Shown here: piece by piece, positions 1-11,900 of the stretch | How the letters are laid out: each line of letters begins with the position of its first letter | Position numbering within the stretch: the first letter of the stretch is position 1 | NCBI GenBank assembly: GCA_026686845.1 | Contig: JAIVEN010000010.1 | Coordinates: 32,276,001-32,340,000, forward strand | DNA: 64,000 bases | Reading direction: 5' to 3' | From: Adenanthera pavonina | Taxonomy: Eukaryota > Streptophyta > Magnoliopsida > Fabales > Fabaceae | The notes under the pieces: model-generated | What the model was told of the DNA's origin: nothing | Database searches by the model: none | The model's input: only the letters and a program-made list of their open reading frames with translations | Translations under genes and position numbers: made by a program

Positions 1-2051
1 TGAGACTTTAATTAAGTTATAAAACTTGTTTAAACTTATATTATTTATTTTAAATATATTATTTTAATTAGTACCGGTCTGTAACATCTAAATTTTTATG
101 ATTTTGTTTGAATTCTAGTTTAGAGAATTACTTCATAATTAGAATTAAAGGAGTTGAAATCTCTTATGTAGATCAAAGTAGGGACTAAATCGCAAAGGAT
201 GATCAGGGACTAAATTGCAGAGAAAGTTGGATGGCATAATTGAAAATATTAATTATTAGCAAAAAGACAAAAAATGGGACATAAATGTCATTTCCTCAAA
301 CAAATCATCTGTCTAGTATTTATTAAGACTGGTTATAGGAGGTGATTCAAGAAAATTCTCGTAAGAAATTATACTCTAATAAGCAAAACCAGAAAATAGA
401 TATATTGGGCAGAAAAATGATCCGAAGTTCCATAATCTGTAAATTAATAAGAATTAGAAAATAAGTCTAGATTAGGAAACTCAAATATATTAAGGTCATA
501 ATGAGTTTGAAATTCATATTTTAAATATATTTATGCGTGAAAAATTTTACCAGACAAAATTTACATAATTAGAGCCCGAAAACCCGGTATATGTTGAAAT
601 TAGGCCTAGGATTAAATGGTTTAAGCCCAAATAATTAAAGGCATCATATTGGGCTGAATATGGACTCAAAATTTTGTGCAAAAGGAGTGGAGAAGAGTTA
701 ACCACCATGCATGACACTATTTCAAAGATTAGGTGTCAAAATTGGAAGTTTGGATGAAGTAAGCTTATGTAAGCATAATGATGCAATATTTACCTTATTT
801 GGAGATAAAAGTGGCATCCAAATTAATGACAAGAGAGGTAAAATTAATTAGATAACAATTATGTGAAGAAATTAGGTGTATGGTGGAGAAAAAAGATGAT
901 GTAGTGCAATTTTGGCCCTTGGATCAAAAGTTAATCAAATGGATGGAGTTGCTTCTTGTTGTCTATAAATAGGCTCTTCATCCCCTCCATTATTCACACC
1001 CAAAAATGAAAATCCACCATATATTAGTGAGAGTGTGAGTTATAAAGAGAAGGAGGAGAAGAGGAAAGGAAAATTTGCAAGTTTAAGGTAACATCTTTTC
1101 CCTTTCTTGCATTTTATTTCTAAATGGTTGTTAGATCTTGTATTTCTATGATTGGTAGGTAGAAAACATGTTTATGTTATGAATATGATGATGATTGGAT
1201 CAAAATGGTGAAAGAATGATGAATATGCTATGAATTTTGCATGAACAAGCATGAACATGATGAACATGCTAAAAGATGCATTTTGATCCTAAATGTTACC
1301 ATGCCAAAATGAAATCATGTTTCTTGCAATTATTTTTAAATATTATGCTAAGAATGAGATTATGATGTTATTGGGATTTTTTTAAATCTCACCCCACCAA
1401 ATATCTAACCATGATTAGATTTAATTCATGTGAAAGGCAAGGAGATAAAGGAGGATCCATGAAGAAATGTTTAGAACTAGGAAGGGTATTTTGGATACTT
1501 ATGTAATATCAAATATAATGACATTTTATGTCACAATATGTAAATTATGTGTGACTCCTAGATGATGAATAAAAGTATGTTTTGGATCAATTTTATATGT
1601 GTTATGTGACTACCATTGAATGTATGGTATTATGGAATTTTAGGGAATGAAATTTGAAAAAATTAGGGTAAAATTGCAAGTAAATTCACGAAATTTACTG
1701 TAGCAATCTGCCTAATAAAATTCCAAATTAATATTTTTCCCTTATAGAGTATTTTAAGAGATGAATATAGCAATTTGAACCACCCTTAAATGATTTTTCT
1801 AGAATTAGTTATGATTTTTCAAAATTCAGCCAAATTTTTATATTTACCAAATGAATAGTAACTTTTGGTAAATTTTTGAAATTTGACCCAAATTTACTTC
1901 CAAATACATCTAATTGGAATATAAACTACTAATAATGAATAGTAAATGGTTCCTAAGGTTAAGGTGTGACATGGTCCGACCCCGGTCGGACCATTGAACC
2001 TTGAATCAGTGACTTGTCCGGTTCAATATCCGTTCCGATTCTGGCAACATT
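1..2051. mobile_element. accggt-rich DNA element, right part, split by an LTR
   Basis: Bases 1-79 closely match the AT-rich body of the element at 13870-14440 (compare 14350-14427), and 1972-2051 is a GC-rich tail full of ggtccgacc and ccggttc strings. Between them sits a solo LTR-like insertion (80-1971). The tail ends at about 2051 directly against UGT coding sequence. Read in reverse, the tail starts CAATGTTGCCAGAATCGG, which resembles the head of the 13870 copy (CATTGTTGTTAAAATCGA); these could be terminal inverted repeats of a non-autonomous hAT-like element. The left end lies outside the window. Superfamily is inference; the repeat relationship is seen directly. Confidence 0.65.
80..1971 (+). 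mobile_element. Solo LTR-like insertion
   Basis: The segment starts TGTAACATC and ends GGTGTGACA, the TG...CA form of a retrotransposon LTR. The flanking pentamers are cggtc (75-79) and tggtc (1972-1976), a target duplication with one mismatch. The 3' half resembles the LTR at 44417-47719: both have a block ending in aaatctcacc or gaatctcacc, then blocks like atgatttttct and tttcaaaattcag, then a gaa(c/t)agtaa(c/a) stretch before the end. No internal retrotransposon domain follows, so this is a solo LTR or LTR-only element, probably gypsy type (inference). Confidence 0.6.
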
Positions 2052-2894
2052 GGGCAAAACAGAAGACCTCATTGTTTGTTTTTGCTTTTTCCGACACAAG
2101 GGCACGTCCATCCTATGCTTCAATTCGCAAAGCGTTTGGATCATAAAGGTGTGAGAGTAACCCTAGTTGCCTCTCGCTTCCTCTGCAACACCTTACAGAT
2201 GGAATCAACCTCCATAGCTCTCGAGAGCATCTCCGATGGCTACGATGACGGAGGGTATGGAGCTGCAGGGAGCGACACAGCCTACATCGATCGTTTCTGG
2301 GACGTAGGGCCGAAGACTTTCGAAGAGCTTTTACATAAGCTCATAAGTTCTCGGAATTCAATCGACTGTGTTGTGTATGACTCGTTCATACCTTGGGCTC
2401 TTGATGTTGCAAAGAAGTTTGGGGTGATTAGAGCTGTGTTTTTCACGCAATCTTGTGCAGTGAATTCTATATACTACCACGTTTATCAGGGAAACTTGAA
2501 GATTCCTGTCACTGATGATGGGTCTGAGATTTCACTTCCTGCGTTGCCGAAACTTACTTCTCGTGATTTGCCATCTTTCTTGTATGTTTTGGGACGTTAT
2601 CCAGCTTTCACGGACATGGTTGTGAATCGGTTCTCTAATACTGAGAAAGCAGATTGGGTGCTTTGTAATTCGTTTTACGAGCTTGAGCCACAGGTCAGTA
2701 ATAAGTTAGCGATAAGCCTATACCCTTTAGTATTTAAGTATGAGGGAAGCTTCTTAAGAATTTATATAGTGAATAAATTCAATTCTGTCGAGTTAGTATA
2801 TTTGAGTTTATATATAAGGGGTTTGTTAAGTTTGCATAGTGAAAATCTAATTTAATTAAAAAGTAAAAATCCAATTATGTTAGAATATTTTTGG

Positions 2895-3443
2895 GATAAT
2901 GGACATCTTGGTTCTTAAAGTTTTACTTAATTTTTGTATAGATTCCTGTAACTTCAATTTCATTGAATCACTCCTTATAGTTTTATATGTTAGAGAGTTA
3001 ATTCTTAAATTATCCAAAGGTTAGAAATTTAATCTCTCCTCTATCTAGCTTGACTGAAATTTGTTAAATTTGTGTGCTAACTTGTCAAAGGAAAGATAAG
3101 TTGGCACGAAAAATGGGTTAAAATTGGATTATGAATAATAAAATCTGTCAATTTTATTGTATGCTGTAGCAAAAATTTGAAAAAAAAAAAAGTCTATTCA
3201 GCTTTCACACACACACACATATGTACATCCAACTCATCTCACTGTTAAACATATCATTTGAACATTATAAAAAAGTTAATGCTAAATTTGACAACATAGG
3301 GATTAAAATATATAAGATTTTGAAAATCTAAGGATTAACTTTCTAAAAATGAAAAACTACAAGGCCAATGATTCAATAAAATTGAAACCATTGGGATCAA
3401 TATGAAAACTAATTAAAACTTTAAGGACCAAAGGTCCTTTTTC
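2895..3443. mobile_element. MITE with long terminal inverted repeats in the pseudogene intron
   Basis: The left end (from ggacatcttggttcttaaag, 2901) and the reverse complement of the right end (ggacctttggtccttaaag, ending 3437) match for roughly 130 bases, continuing through similar ttcaatttcattgaatca and ttcaattttattgaatca blocks. No coding sequence lies between. The segment is missing from the matching intron of the intact UGT, so it inserted after the duplication or was lost there. Long inverted repeats would fit a Mutator-like MITE, but I did not identify a clear target duplication. Confidence 0.65.
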
Positions 3444-4215
3444 GAATTTTTTCATTATTTATACATTTTTAAGCGCAAATATCATGTTGAATTTTTAAGC
3501 GCAAATAAGTTAACTGCTCAACTTATATACTTAAAATACTTTTTTTCAATTAAATTTAAAACTAAGTTGAAAGTCTTGATAACTAAAGTGGGTCACAGGC
3601 TAAGTGATTGATGCATAAAAAATTTACCCACTTGTCCTAATCTATTATCTATTATTAGATAACTCCATTCGAGGAGAATGACTTATAAAAAGTTTGATAA
3701 TATATACTTTTTTTTAAGTTGTATTGAGCTATGTATTTATTGTTTTGTAACATGCATAATATTTGAATTTTTTAAAATTTTGAAAATGGTGGGTTCTACT
3801 AGATATTTTGTTACAAATATGTCTGTCTTCCCTTACAAAGTCCAGAGAGATTTCGAGTTTAAATAAAAACAGTGCCTTAAATACATATAAACTTATATCT
3901 AATTTTTTTTCCTTGTTAAAAAACTAATCTTTCTTTTTCTTTTTTCTTTTTGCCAAAAACTGATACTTCGTTTTGTTGTTTTGAAGAAGGTCCCCAATAT
4001 TAATTTCTCATTATTTCATTGCTAAAAATATTATTTTATACCAAAGAGACGCTTGCATAAAAAACAATATACAAAAGCTTTTGAAGGAATCGATTGACAA
4101 GTCATATTTGAGGACTAAAATAGAGGTTTCCACATTTATTTCCTTGTTTAATTCATTAAAATCAAAAGAGTTTTTTTTTCTTGGTACAAAGCTCAGAGGG
4201 GTTTTGTTTTCTATA
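3444..4215 (+). other. Remnant UGT intron, aligned to the intact gene's intron
   Basis: Short blocks recur in order in the intron of the intact gene: an atttatacatttttaag stretch, a gtaagtgatctatgcgtaaaaa-like stretch, the string ttgacaagtcatatttgagg (4096 here, 11341 there), and aagctcagag before a ttttgtttt run (about 4190 and 11395). Similarity ends near 4215, about 110 bases short of where exon 2 would begin. Confidence 0.8.
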
Positions 4216-4489
4216 TAATTATATAATTATTATGATGAAACAATTATAATAACGCCATTGGAACTAACTCTTGTCTTCTATATCACTTTGAATCTTTCTC
4301 TATCCTATTTTCTGATTCTGCCCACAAAACCAAATCAAATATAATGAGGAATGTTACATATCGCATATAGGCATGTGATGGGAAATAGGAAAATGACGGA
4401 TGGCAAGCGTGTGAGGCTGTGAAACGTGAAAATCTTTTCAAAGCTATCATCTATTTCCTTTCCAAAGCCTCGTCACTTTGCCTCTCAAA
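4216..4489. other. No gene seen
   Basis: AT-rich sequence lying between the end of the UGT duplication and a purine/pyrimidine-rich repeat. No coding similarity was recognised on either strand. Confidence 0.5.
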
Positions 4490-5140
4490 TCAAATCAAAT
4501 AATTGGAGGAGGGGAAGGAAAATGTTATTAAAATTTTTCCTCCTCTCCCCTTATATATTTTTCCCCTAAATTGAGGTAATTTGGGGAAAAAATATGTTAT
4601 TGTGTCTAATATGACCAAAATACCCTTCACTTTTTCATAACTCAACCACAAAATATACTAATCAGTCTTGTCACGTCTTTTCTTGGTCTTACTTTTAAAA
4701 TATAAAATACCTTAGTGACATACATGCATGAAGTCACGAACACACACAGATACATTCATATATTAACATATCTATTCATGGTTAAAATTGAGGAAAAAAA
4801 GAAGATACATACAATTATGGTTGAGGTTGAGAAAAAAAAGAGTATTTCCTTTTGATTAAGAATTTTATCTAATATTCAAACAAAAAAACTCTGTTTTTAA
4901 TATAAAAATAAAATATTAACTTAAATAAACTAAGGTTATAATAATCAAATTATAATTATTTTCTCTCCCTTTCCCTCATAACCCAAACAAGGTAACATTA
5001 AAACCCTTCCATTAAAATCTCTCATTTTCCCTCCAAACGAGATAAAATTAAAATCATTTCTTTTCCCTTCCCTTCCTTTCCCTACATTAAAATCTCTTCC
5101 CTCAATTTCCCTCCTTTGAACCAAACATACCCTCAGTCGA
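4490..5140. repeat. Possible MITE with ggagggaa/ttccctcc ends
   Basis: The left side has ggaggaggggaaggaaaatg (about 4506) and the right side has many ttccctcc and cccttcc blocks before a tttgaaccaaacatacc end (about 5116-5132), the usual look of MITE termini. The centre is AT-rich and non-coding. A similar ggagg/ccctccc stretch lies in the LINE at about 26325-26450. Exact ends and target duplication were not resolved. Confidence 0.35.
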
Positions 5141-5334
5141 AGGTAAAGAGGCCGTTGGGCAAATAAGTATTTGAGATGCAGGGAGCATCCCACTTCTTTA
5201 AATCTTTTTACCGCTGATTTTCTTCATCTTCTCTGTTTGTCTTTTTCTTCTTCGTCTCTCTTTATTTTTCTTTATCTGCAGCTACCTCTTCCATCAATTT
5301 CAAGCGATGTGGTTTTCTATGGCTCAGAGTAGAT

Positions 5335-5510
5335 TGGATAAACCAGACAACCTGCCGATTTTTACGGTTTAAGCCAATTCAGGGCTGGGTTAGCCGGTTC
5401 ATCACCGGTTCCTTCCTCCACCGATTGCCATGTTATACCGGACCGAACTAGCCACTGGTTTCCGATTGAACCGGTTGAACTGGCAAGTTCGGTCTGATTT
5501 TTACATAATT
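5335..5510. repeat. accggt-family element fragment
   Basis: GC-rich patch with repeated ccggttc, accggttcc and gaaccggttgaac strings, like the heads and tails of the elements at 1-2051, 6595-7560 and 13870-14440. It lacks the AT-rich body, so it is a fragment or one end of a longer, disrupted copy. Confidence 0.5.
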
Positions 5511-5544
5511 AGAATTGCAGTAGTAGAATCATCAAGCATCTTAG

Positions 5545-6110
5545 GGTGTATTTGTGAACACTTATCAAACTTTGGTTAGGGTTCAAAACCAAGGTTGAAG
5601 AAGATTTGTGTGTTTGACAATTTTTTCATTTCCCGTTTGAGAATGATTTTGGATGCAGAACGTGGTTTCCGAAGAAATAGTTCAATAGTTGCTTTTTCAT
5701 TTTGCTTATTCATTTTTATCTGTATTTATTTTAAATTCAGATAAAAATAGACCAATAAAAATGAGAAAAAATAGAAAAATTATGAAAATAAAATTTTCAT
5801 AAAATTTATCCTATCTATTGACCAAAATGTCTCTTCAAAATTTTAATTTTTATAGATCATGACCTATAAGAAAATAATATATCAGATATATTATGTTCTC
5901 AACTAAATAAATGCAGATTAAATTTTAATCCAAATAAATTAAATTAATTATGAGATAGAGTTTAAGTTCAATTTAGAGAAAAATTATGAGTTTTGTCAAA
6001 ACCAATTTTCAAATAAATCATTCAAATATAAATACGTAAGTCCAAAACTAATTTTTATCATTATTACGTTACAAAACTAATTCTATCAAAACTCACCAAT
6101 TGAAAGCCAA
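5545..6110 (-). repeat. Unclassified interspersed repeat, copy 1
   Basis: The reverse complement of this segment aligns over most of its length with 21391-21965: both begin gagttttg(a/g)tagaatt(a/g)gtt, share the block ttgacaaaactcataatttttct, share gaacataatatat(c/g)tgat, and end near an acaaacac or caaatacaccct stretch. No long ORF and no convincing terminal inverted repeat. Its fixed length and two copies suggest a non-autonomous mobile element. Confidence 0.65.
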
Positions 6111-6594
6111 TCGGGTCTTAGCTGCCTGTTTGCCTTGTACTTTAGCCGTATTCAAATTCTGGGTGGACAAGGTCCTTTTAACTGGGCTACTATGGGGGGC
6201 TTCTTGTTTTTCTCTATATTGCCTGTTTCTTTTTTGGCTCCTTCCTTTTGTGTTCGTTCATTTTTAAATGAATATACTCCTTTCATTAGAAAAAAAAAAT
6301 TTCTAGCAAAAAGCAGTGATCAGTGAAGAGCAGATCTGAGAGGGCGACGTCTCAAGACAGTGACGAATGAGAGAGGTGAGGGATCTGTTTGAGGAAGAAG
6401 AGAATCCCAATAATGACGGATGAAGACATAAAGAAATCGGGTGCCTAGGCAGCTTCTTATTTTTATTTTTAAAAAATTTTAAAATCTAAATATTATAGAT
6501 TAAAAAATATGCTTGTTAGAGCCATGTTTTTGAGTTTTTATGCTTTTGAAGTCTTTTTTCTCTACTACTATTTAACTACGGTTTTAGTATAAAG
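6111..6594. other. No gene seen
   Basis: AT-rich non-coding spacer between an interspersed repeat and an accggt element. Short open frames exist but show no recognisable domain. Confidence 0.45.
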
Positions 6595-7560
6595 TTAGTG
6601 TACAAAAACTTGGACTAGACGGTTGAATTGGGAACCGGTTCCTGCTCTGGTTTGATACACACCTAAACCCGGACTTATTAAGAATTGGCGGTGAATCAGT
6701 GAAACCAGTCGAGAACCGATCAAAATTGGTAAGACTGGCGGTTCAGGTGGTGATGCCGGTTCAAGAAAAAAACTCTCGTTTTTGCTTTTCAAAACAAGAA
6801 AAATTGAAGAAGATGAAGAATATGGCCAAAAGAGAAGAAGAAGAAGGAAAATCAGACGAAGCAATGAAGAAGGAGGAAGGAGGAGAAATTACCATATTAA
6901 CAAAAGAAAATCTAGATCAATTAACAATAATAAGCTGAAGAACGACATCAATGGTGCCCACGAATACCCCCCATCATCATCGGGCGTTTTGAGTTCCAAT
7001 GTCCCCACTATTCCCGTACTCTGGCTCTTCTACGAGTGAGTGTGACTATTCAATTTAAATTTGTTTTTTTTGCCAGCTGTGGACCACTTAATGTAATTTA
7101 GTTTTTAGTTTTTACTTGTTTATTTCTTTTCTTCAAATTCAACGTTCAAAATTCAAATTCACTGTAATTAATGTTTTTTTAATACATCCCAAAAACTAAA
7201 TACACACATGATAAATCGGTCAGAATTCTTTTTATTTTTTTAAATATTCAAAATAAAATAATATTTATTTTTAGTACTATATATCACTATATTTATATAA
7301 ATATTTTTTATAAGTATTATTATAATACATAATTATTAATAATAATAAATTTATTTAATAAATAATATATTAATTGATTATTTTAAGTTTAAAATATAAT
7401 TATAAATTAATATCAATTTATTTAAATTATTAATAATAATAAATTTACTTAATTTTATTATTACCTATTTAATTATAGTTTAATTATGATTAAATTATTG
7501 AATCTTAAATTATTATTTTAATTAGTTTAATTTTTAATATTTTGATAAAAGCATAAATGC
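6595..7560. mobile_element. accggt-family element, degenerate copy
   Basis: A GC-rich head (6598-6770) with gggaaccggttcc, gagaaccgatc and ggttcaggtgg strings is followed by a purine-rich stretch (6775-6930) and then, from about 7200, an AT-rich body of repeated aataataaattta and tattattttaa(g/t)tt(t/c) blocks closely like 14100-14400. The short ORFs across the purine-rich part have a biased composition and no known domain. Ends are not sharply defined. Confidence 0.5.
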
Positions 7561-7739
7561 ATAGCGCTGAAAATGATTTATATATACTATCTAATTTGAA
7601 AAAAAGAAAAAAGAAAAACTATAAGCGTCCACAACGGTACCATGATACCACGGGATCTCACAGGAGGGATTCCAACTCCGACGTAAGAGAGAGAGAGAGC
7701 GGGAAGGTGAGTGATTATTGTATTTTACTTGAATAATTT

Positions 7740-8115
7740 GAGGTCTGACAGTATTTTCTGTTTTCTTATTTTTAAAATAGTTTTGTAAAACTGTTTTCGA
7801 GAATAAGTTTTGAAAACAAGAAAATAAAAAAATCTCTTTGAATAGTTGTTATCAAAATTATAACTAGTAAGTCATAGATGAATTATTCAAAATTTATAAC
7901 TTTACCATTAGTGAGGTGGATGTTTTTCACCTTTTCTCGTGTTTTCCAGAACAAAAACTACAAAACATCTTAAAGTTGTTCTGCGTTTTTTGTTCTTTTA
8001 TTTTTCTGTTTTCCAGATCAGTTTATAAAAAACAGGTTTACTAAACAAGTTTTTTGAGTTTTCTATTTTTAAAAACAGAAAAACTATTTCGGAAACACGA
8101 ATCAAACAGACCCTT
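7740..8115. repeat. Probable MITE
   Basis: The left end (ggtctgacagtattttctg) and the reverse complement of the right end (gggtctgtttgattcg) share a ggtctg terminus, and a ttga tetramer is found beside both ends. Inside are alternating ttttctgttttc and gaaaacagaaaaac blocks, giving an overall inverted, hairpin-like composition. No coding potential. Confidence 0.45.
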
Positions 8116-8352
8116 GATCATTTTACTTTATTTTCTTTAAAAATATCCCGTTTAAATATAATGAGAAATGTAAATAAGTATATAATCTGCAATATAAGTC
8201 ATATTATTTACATGGATAGTACAATTTATTTTTTAAATTTATTTATTATATATTATAAAGTAGATGTTGAAAATACGACGTATCGTGATTTCAGACATTT
8301 ATATTACCTTGCTGACTATAAAAAAAGTTTAGCTTCACATGTTATAAATAAT

Positions 8353-8590
8353 TTTTATTTTCTAATTATGTATATTTTTATTTTTTTTAAAATTTGATAT
8401 GATGATAAATATGAAAATAAAAATTAAATATATATTTATAAAAAAATTGAGATTTGATTGTTTTAAAATATATTTATTTCCTAATTATATATGATTTTAT
8501 TTTTTTTAAATTTAATATGATAATAAATATGAAAATAAAAATAAAATATATATTTATGAAAAAATTATAATCTGATTATCTAGATCTACA
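8353..8590. repeat. Two tandem copies of a ~125-bp AT-rich unit
   Basis: The block tttttaattaatg-like/gatgataaatatgaaaataaa with a following atatatatttat(a/g)aaaaaatt occurs at about 8353-8465 and again at about 8478-8585 with few changes. It lies in the upstream region of the intact UGT gene, about 400 bases before its ATG. Confidence 0.6.
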
Positions 8591-8988
8591 TCAACTATTA
8601 TTTGATGAGATCCATATAAATTTATATTATATAAGTCTTTTTACATTATTATAATATCGTTTTTAAATAATTTAAGGGCCATATCATTCTCTTTCATTTA
8701 TTTTTTTTCAATCCATTTCCACAATCACACAAATTATCAATATAATTAACAATATCAATATAAATATCAATTATTACTAATATTAGGCACACTTGGTCAA
8801 CAACAAAGTGTTAGGCAGAAAGAGAAAAATGATGCAAAATACAAAAATGTCCACCGCGTAAAATAGACAGATGACAGATAAGAATTATGAATAGATCAAA
8901 TTGAACCACACGTTGATCATACACACAAAACTGAGAGTACTTTCCCAAAAAGAAAAAAACTGAGTGCCCTCGTTCCAGCAAAGGAGGA
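8591..8988 (+). promoter_or_regulatory. Upstream region of the intact UGT gene
   Basis: About 400 bases of AT-rich sequence before the ATG at 8989. I see no single strong TATA box; a ccacacgttgatc stretch (about 8906) contains an ACGT core of the kind bound by plant bZIP or bHLH factors, which is only suggestive. The last 40 bases (ccctcgttccagcaaaggagg) look like a short 5' leader with an AT-poor start context. Confidence 0.35.
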
Positions 8989-11900
8989 ATGGAAGGGAGG
9001 CAAAACAGAAGACCTCATTGTTTGGTTCTGGTTTTTCCAACACAAGGCCACGTCCACCCTATGCTTCAATTTGCAAAGCGTTTGAATCATAAAGGTGTGA
9101 GAGTAACCCTAGTTGCCTCTCGCTTCCTATGCAACACCTTACAGATGGAATCAACCTCCATAGCTCTCGAGAGCATCTCCGATGGCTACGATAACGGAGG
9201 GTTTGGAGCAGCAGAGAGCGACACAGCCTACATCGATCGTTTCTGGGACATAGGGCCAAAGACTTTCGAAGAGCTTTTACAGAAGCTCACAAGTTCTGGG
9301 AATTCAGTGGACTGTGTTGTGTATGATTCGTTCATGCCTTGGGCTCTTGATGTTGCCAAGAAGTTTGAAGTGATGGGAGCTGTGTTTTTCACTCAGTCTT
9401 GTGCCGTGAACAGCATATATTACCATGCTTATCAGGGAAACTTGAAGATTCCTGCCACTGATGATGGGTCTGAGATTTCACTTCCTGCGTTGCCGAAACT
9501 TACTTCTCGTGATTTGCCATCTTTCTTGTATGTTTTGGGACGTTATCCAGCTTTCACGGACATGGTTGTGAATCAGTTCTCTAATATTGAGAAAGCAGAT
9601 TGGGTGCTTTGTAATTCGTTTCATGAGCTAGAACCAGAGGTCAGTCCAACTTAATTTCTTCCAATTTATTTGTATAGCCTTTACTGGTCAAGTGTGGACC
9701 TGAAGAATTGTGGATAAATATCCCATCTTGCTGACATATAGCGCCGGTAAAGTAGGTTGGAGTCCTCGGTTCAGCTCGCTTAGCCCGTTAAAAATGGTGG
9801 GACGGATTGAAAAAATTGAGATATTTGATAATAGGGGTCAAAAACTTGGCCCACCCCGCTAGCCTGCCACTTTAAGCGGGTCAGCCCGCCTGGCCCATTT
9901 TTTTTTTTTAAATATTTTTATATATTTTTTATTCTATATAATTATATCTAAAAAAATAAAAACTAAAAAAAAAGGACTTAAGCATCATTTTCTTTCTCAA
10001 TCTTTCTTATATTTTAATTTTAGTTGTATTTTATTTTGTTGAACTAAATGTTACTTATGATATTACCATATTAATGTATTAATATATTATGTTTTAAGAT
10101 TTTATGCATCAAACCGATAAAAGATTTTATGAATATAGTTATTTTATTTATGATAGTGAATAAAAAATTAATAATTTAACTAAGTAGGGGAAAAAAAGGG
10201 CTAGCCAAACAAAAAGAAAAAAAAAGGAGAAATTTTATGATTTAATAAAAAAATATAAAAAATAGGAAAAAAAAAAACGGGCTGGCCCGTTTGGCCGGCC
10301 GGCCCATGTATGGCGGGACAGGCTGGGGATTTCCAGGCCCGCCCTTATGGGGGCCTCAACCCGCCCCGTCCCGCCCCGCCCAAAAGGCGGACCTATGGAG
10401 GGCCGGCCCGTTTACCACCTCAACTGACATAGTATATTTGGGTTTATAAATAAATATGAGGGTTTTGTTATGTTTCCATGAGGAATATCCAATTTACTTA
10501 GTGAAATCTAAGTATGATTATATATTTTTTTCTTTAATTATTTATACAATTTTAAGATAAAAAATATGATATTAAATTTAAAGATGGAATTGTTAATTAA
10601 ATGAAAAAAAAACTTAGAATAAACTTATCTACTTAAGGTTCTTCTTTTCAATTAAATTAAAACAAGCAGATTTTAAATTGAAAAATAAATTAAAAGTCTT
10701 ACTAAATAGAGTTAGTGAATGACAGGGTAAGTGATCTATGCGTAAAAAAAGTCCATCTATCCTTATTTGAATTAATAAAAAACATTACCTGTCGTATATA
10801 CTCCCTCCGATATTTTTTATAAGGGACTTTCTATAAGTTTTTTCTTGTCATTTTTATAAAGAACTTTGTAATATTTACTAAAATTTTTTCTATTTTACCC
10901 TTCTCATTTATTTATTCTCATAAATTGTTATTAGATATTTTAGATAAAAGAGATATTTTTAATTGATCAAATGATATTTAATATGGATCATATTATTATA
11001 TAGGGGTAAAAATGAAATGTTTGATTTTTTTTCTTTTAGAATTTTAAGAAGATAATTAATTTTCTTAATCTATGTAAAATAGTTGAAAGTTTTTTATAAA
11101 AAGGATAGAAGGGAGTAAACTTATCTAAGTTTTTCCCTGGCTAAATACTTTATTTCTTTATTTTTCAAGATGAACCGAATATTAATTTTTCATTCTTTTA
11201 TTGTTAAATATTGGTAGTTATATGAAATAAAAAAGATTCCATTTTGCAAAATTTATTGTCACTGAAACGATATAAAATTGGAACAAAATCGTATTTTTGC
11301 ATAAAAAAAAAATACAAAAGCTAGCTTTTGTAGGAATCAATTGACAAGTCATATTTGAGGACTAAAATAGATTTGCTTCCTTGATTTCTTCGTTAAGCTC
11401 AGAGAAGTTTTGTTTATTTAGGAATAGACTTGTTGCATCTTAATTTTTTCAAGAAATGTCTTCAATGATTGAATGAATATATATATCATATTTGAAAGAT
11501 GTGCATTACATTTCTGACACATCGTAGGTGGTTGATTGGCAAGCAAAAATCTTGCCTCTGAAGACTATAGGACCAACCATACCATCCATGTTCTTAGACA
11601 AGAGACTCAAAGATGACAATGCCTATGGTTTTAGCTTTTACAAGGAAGAAGAGGAAGCATGCATCACATGGTTAAGCGACAAGCCAAGTGGGTCTGTTGT
11701 TTATGTCTCATTTGGCAGTTTAGTAGTTCTAGACACTGATCAAATGGAGGAAATAGCTTGGGGCTTGAGGGACAGTGAAAGTTACTTCTTATGGGTGGTA
11801 AGAGAATCAGAGAAACCTAAGCTTCCTAAGGACTTTTTGGAGATCTCACAGAGTAAGGGCGTGGTGGTCACATGGTGTCCTCAACTGCAAGTATTGGATC

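Larger units (their letters stand above)
2052..4215 (+). pseudogene. UGT74-type glycosyltransferase copy 1: exon 1 and partial intron only
   Basis: Bases 2055-2693 are exon 1 of a family 1 UDP-glycosyltransferase, nearly identical to exon 1 of the intact gene at 8989. The N-terminal acceptor-domain motif FPTQGHVHP with the catalytic His and the VVYDSF motif with the catalytic Asp are both present and no stop interrupts the exon. The frame has no ATG: going upstream it meets an in-frame TGA at 2010-2012 inside the accggt element, which joins the gene near codon 4. The exon ends at 2693 before a good donor (cag|gtcagt). The following sequence aligns in blocks to the intron of the intact copy, up to about 4215 versus 11415. 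Exon 2, with the UDP-sugar-binding PSPG box, is absent. A MITE at 2895-3443 interrupts the intron. It cannot make an enzyme; a truncated transcript is possible. Confidence 0.9.

Noticed and set aside
2076..2855. UGT copy 1 as an intact 259-residue gene
   Set aside because: The apparent start is TTG within exon 1, there is no in-frame ATG, and the last 54 codons are intron. The sugar-binding half is missing.
6595..7039. Overlapping Glu/Lys/Arg-rich ORFs near 6700-7039
   Set aside because: They read a purine-rich low-complexity stretch in several frames inside a repeat.
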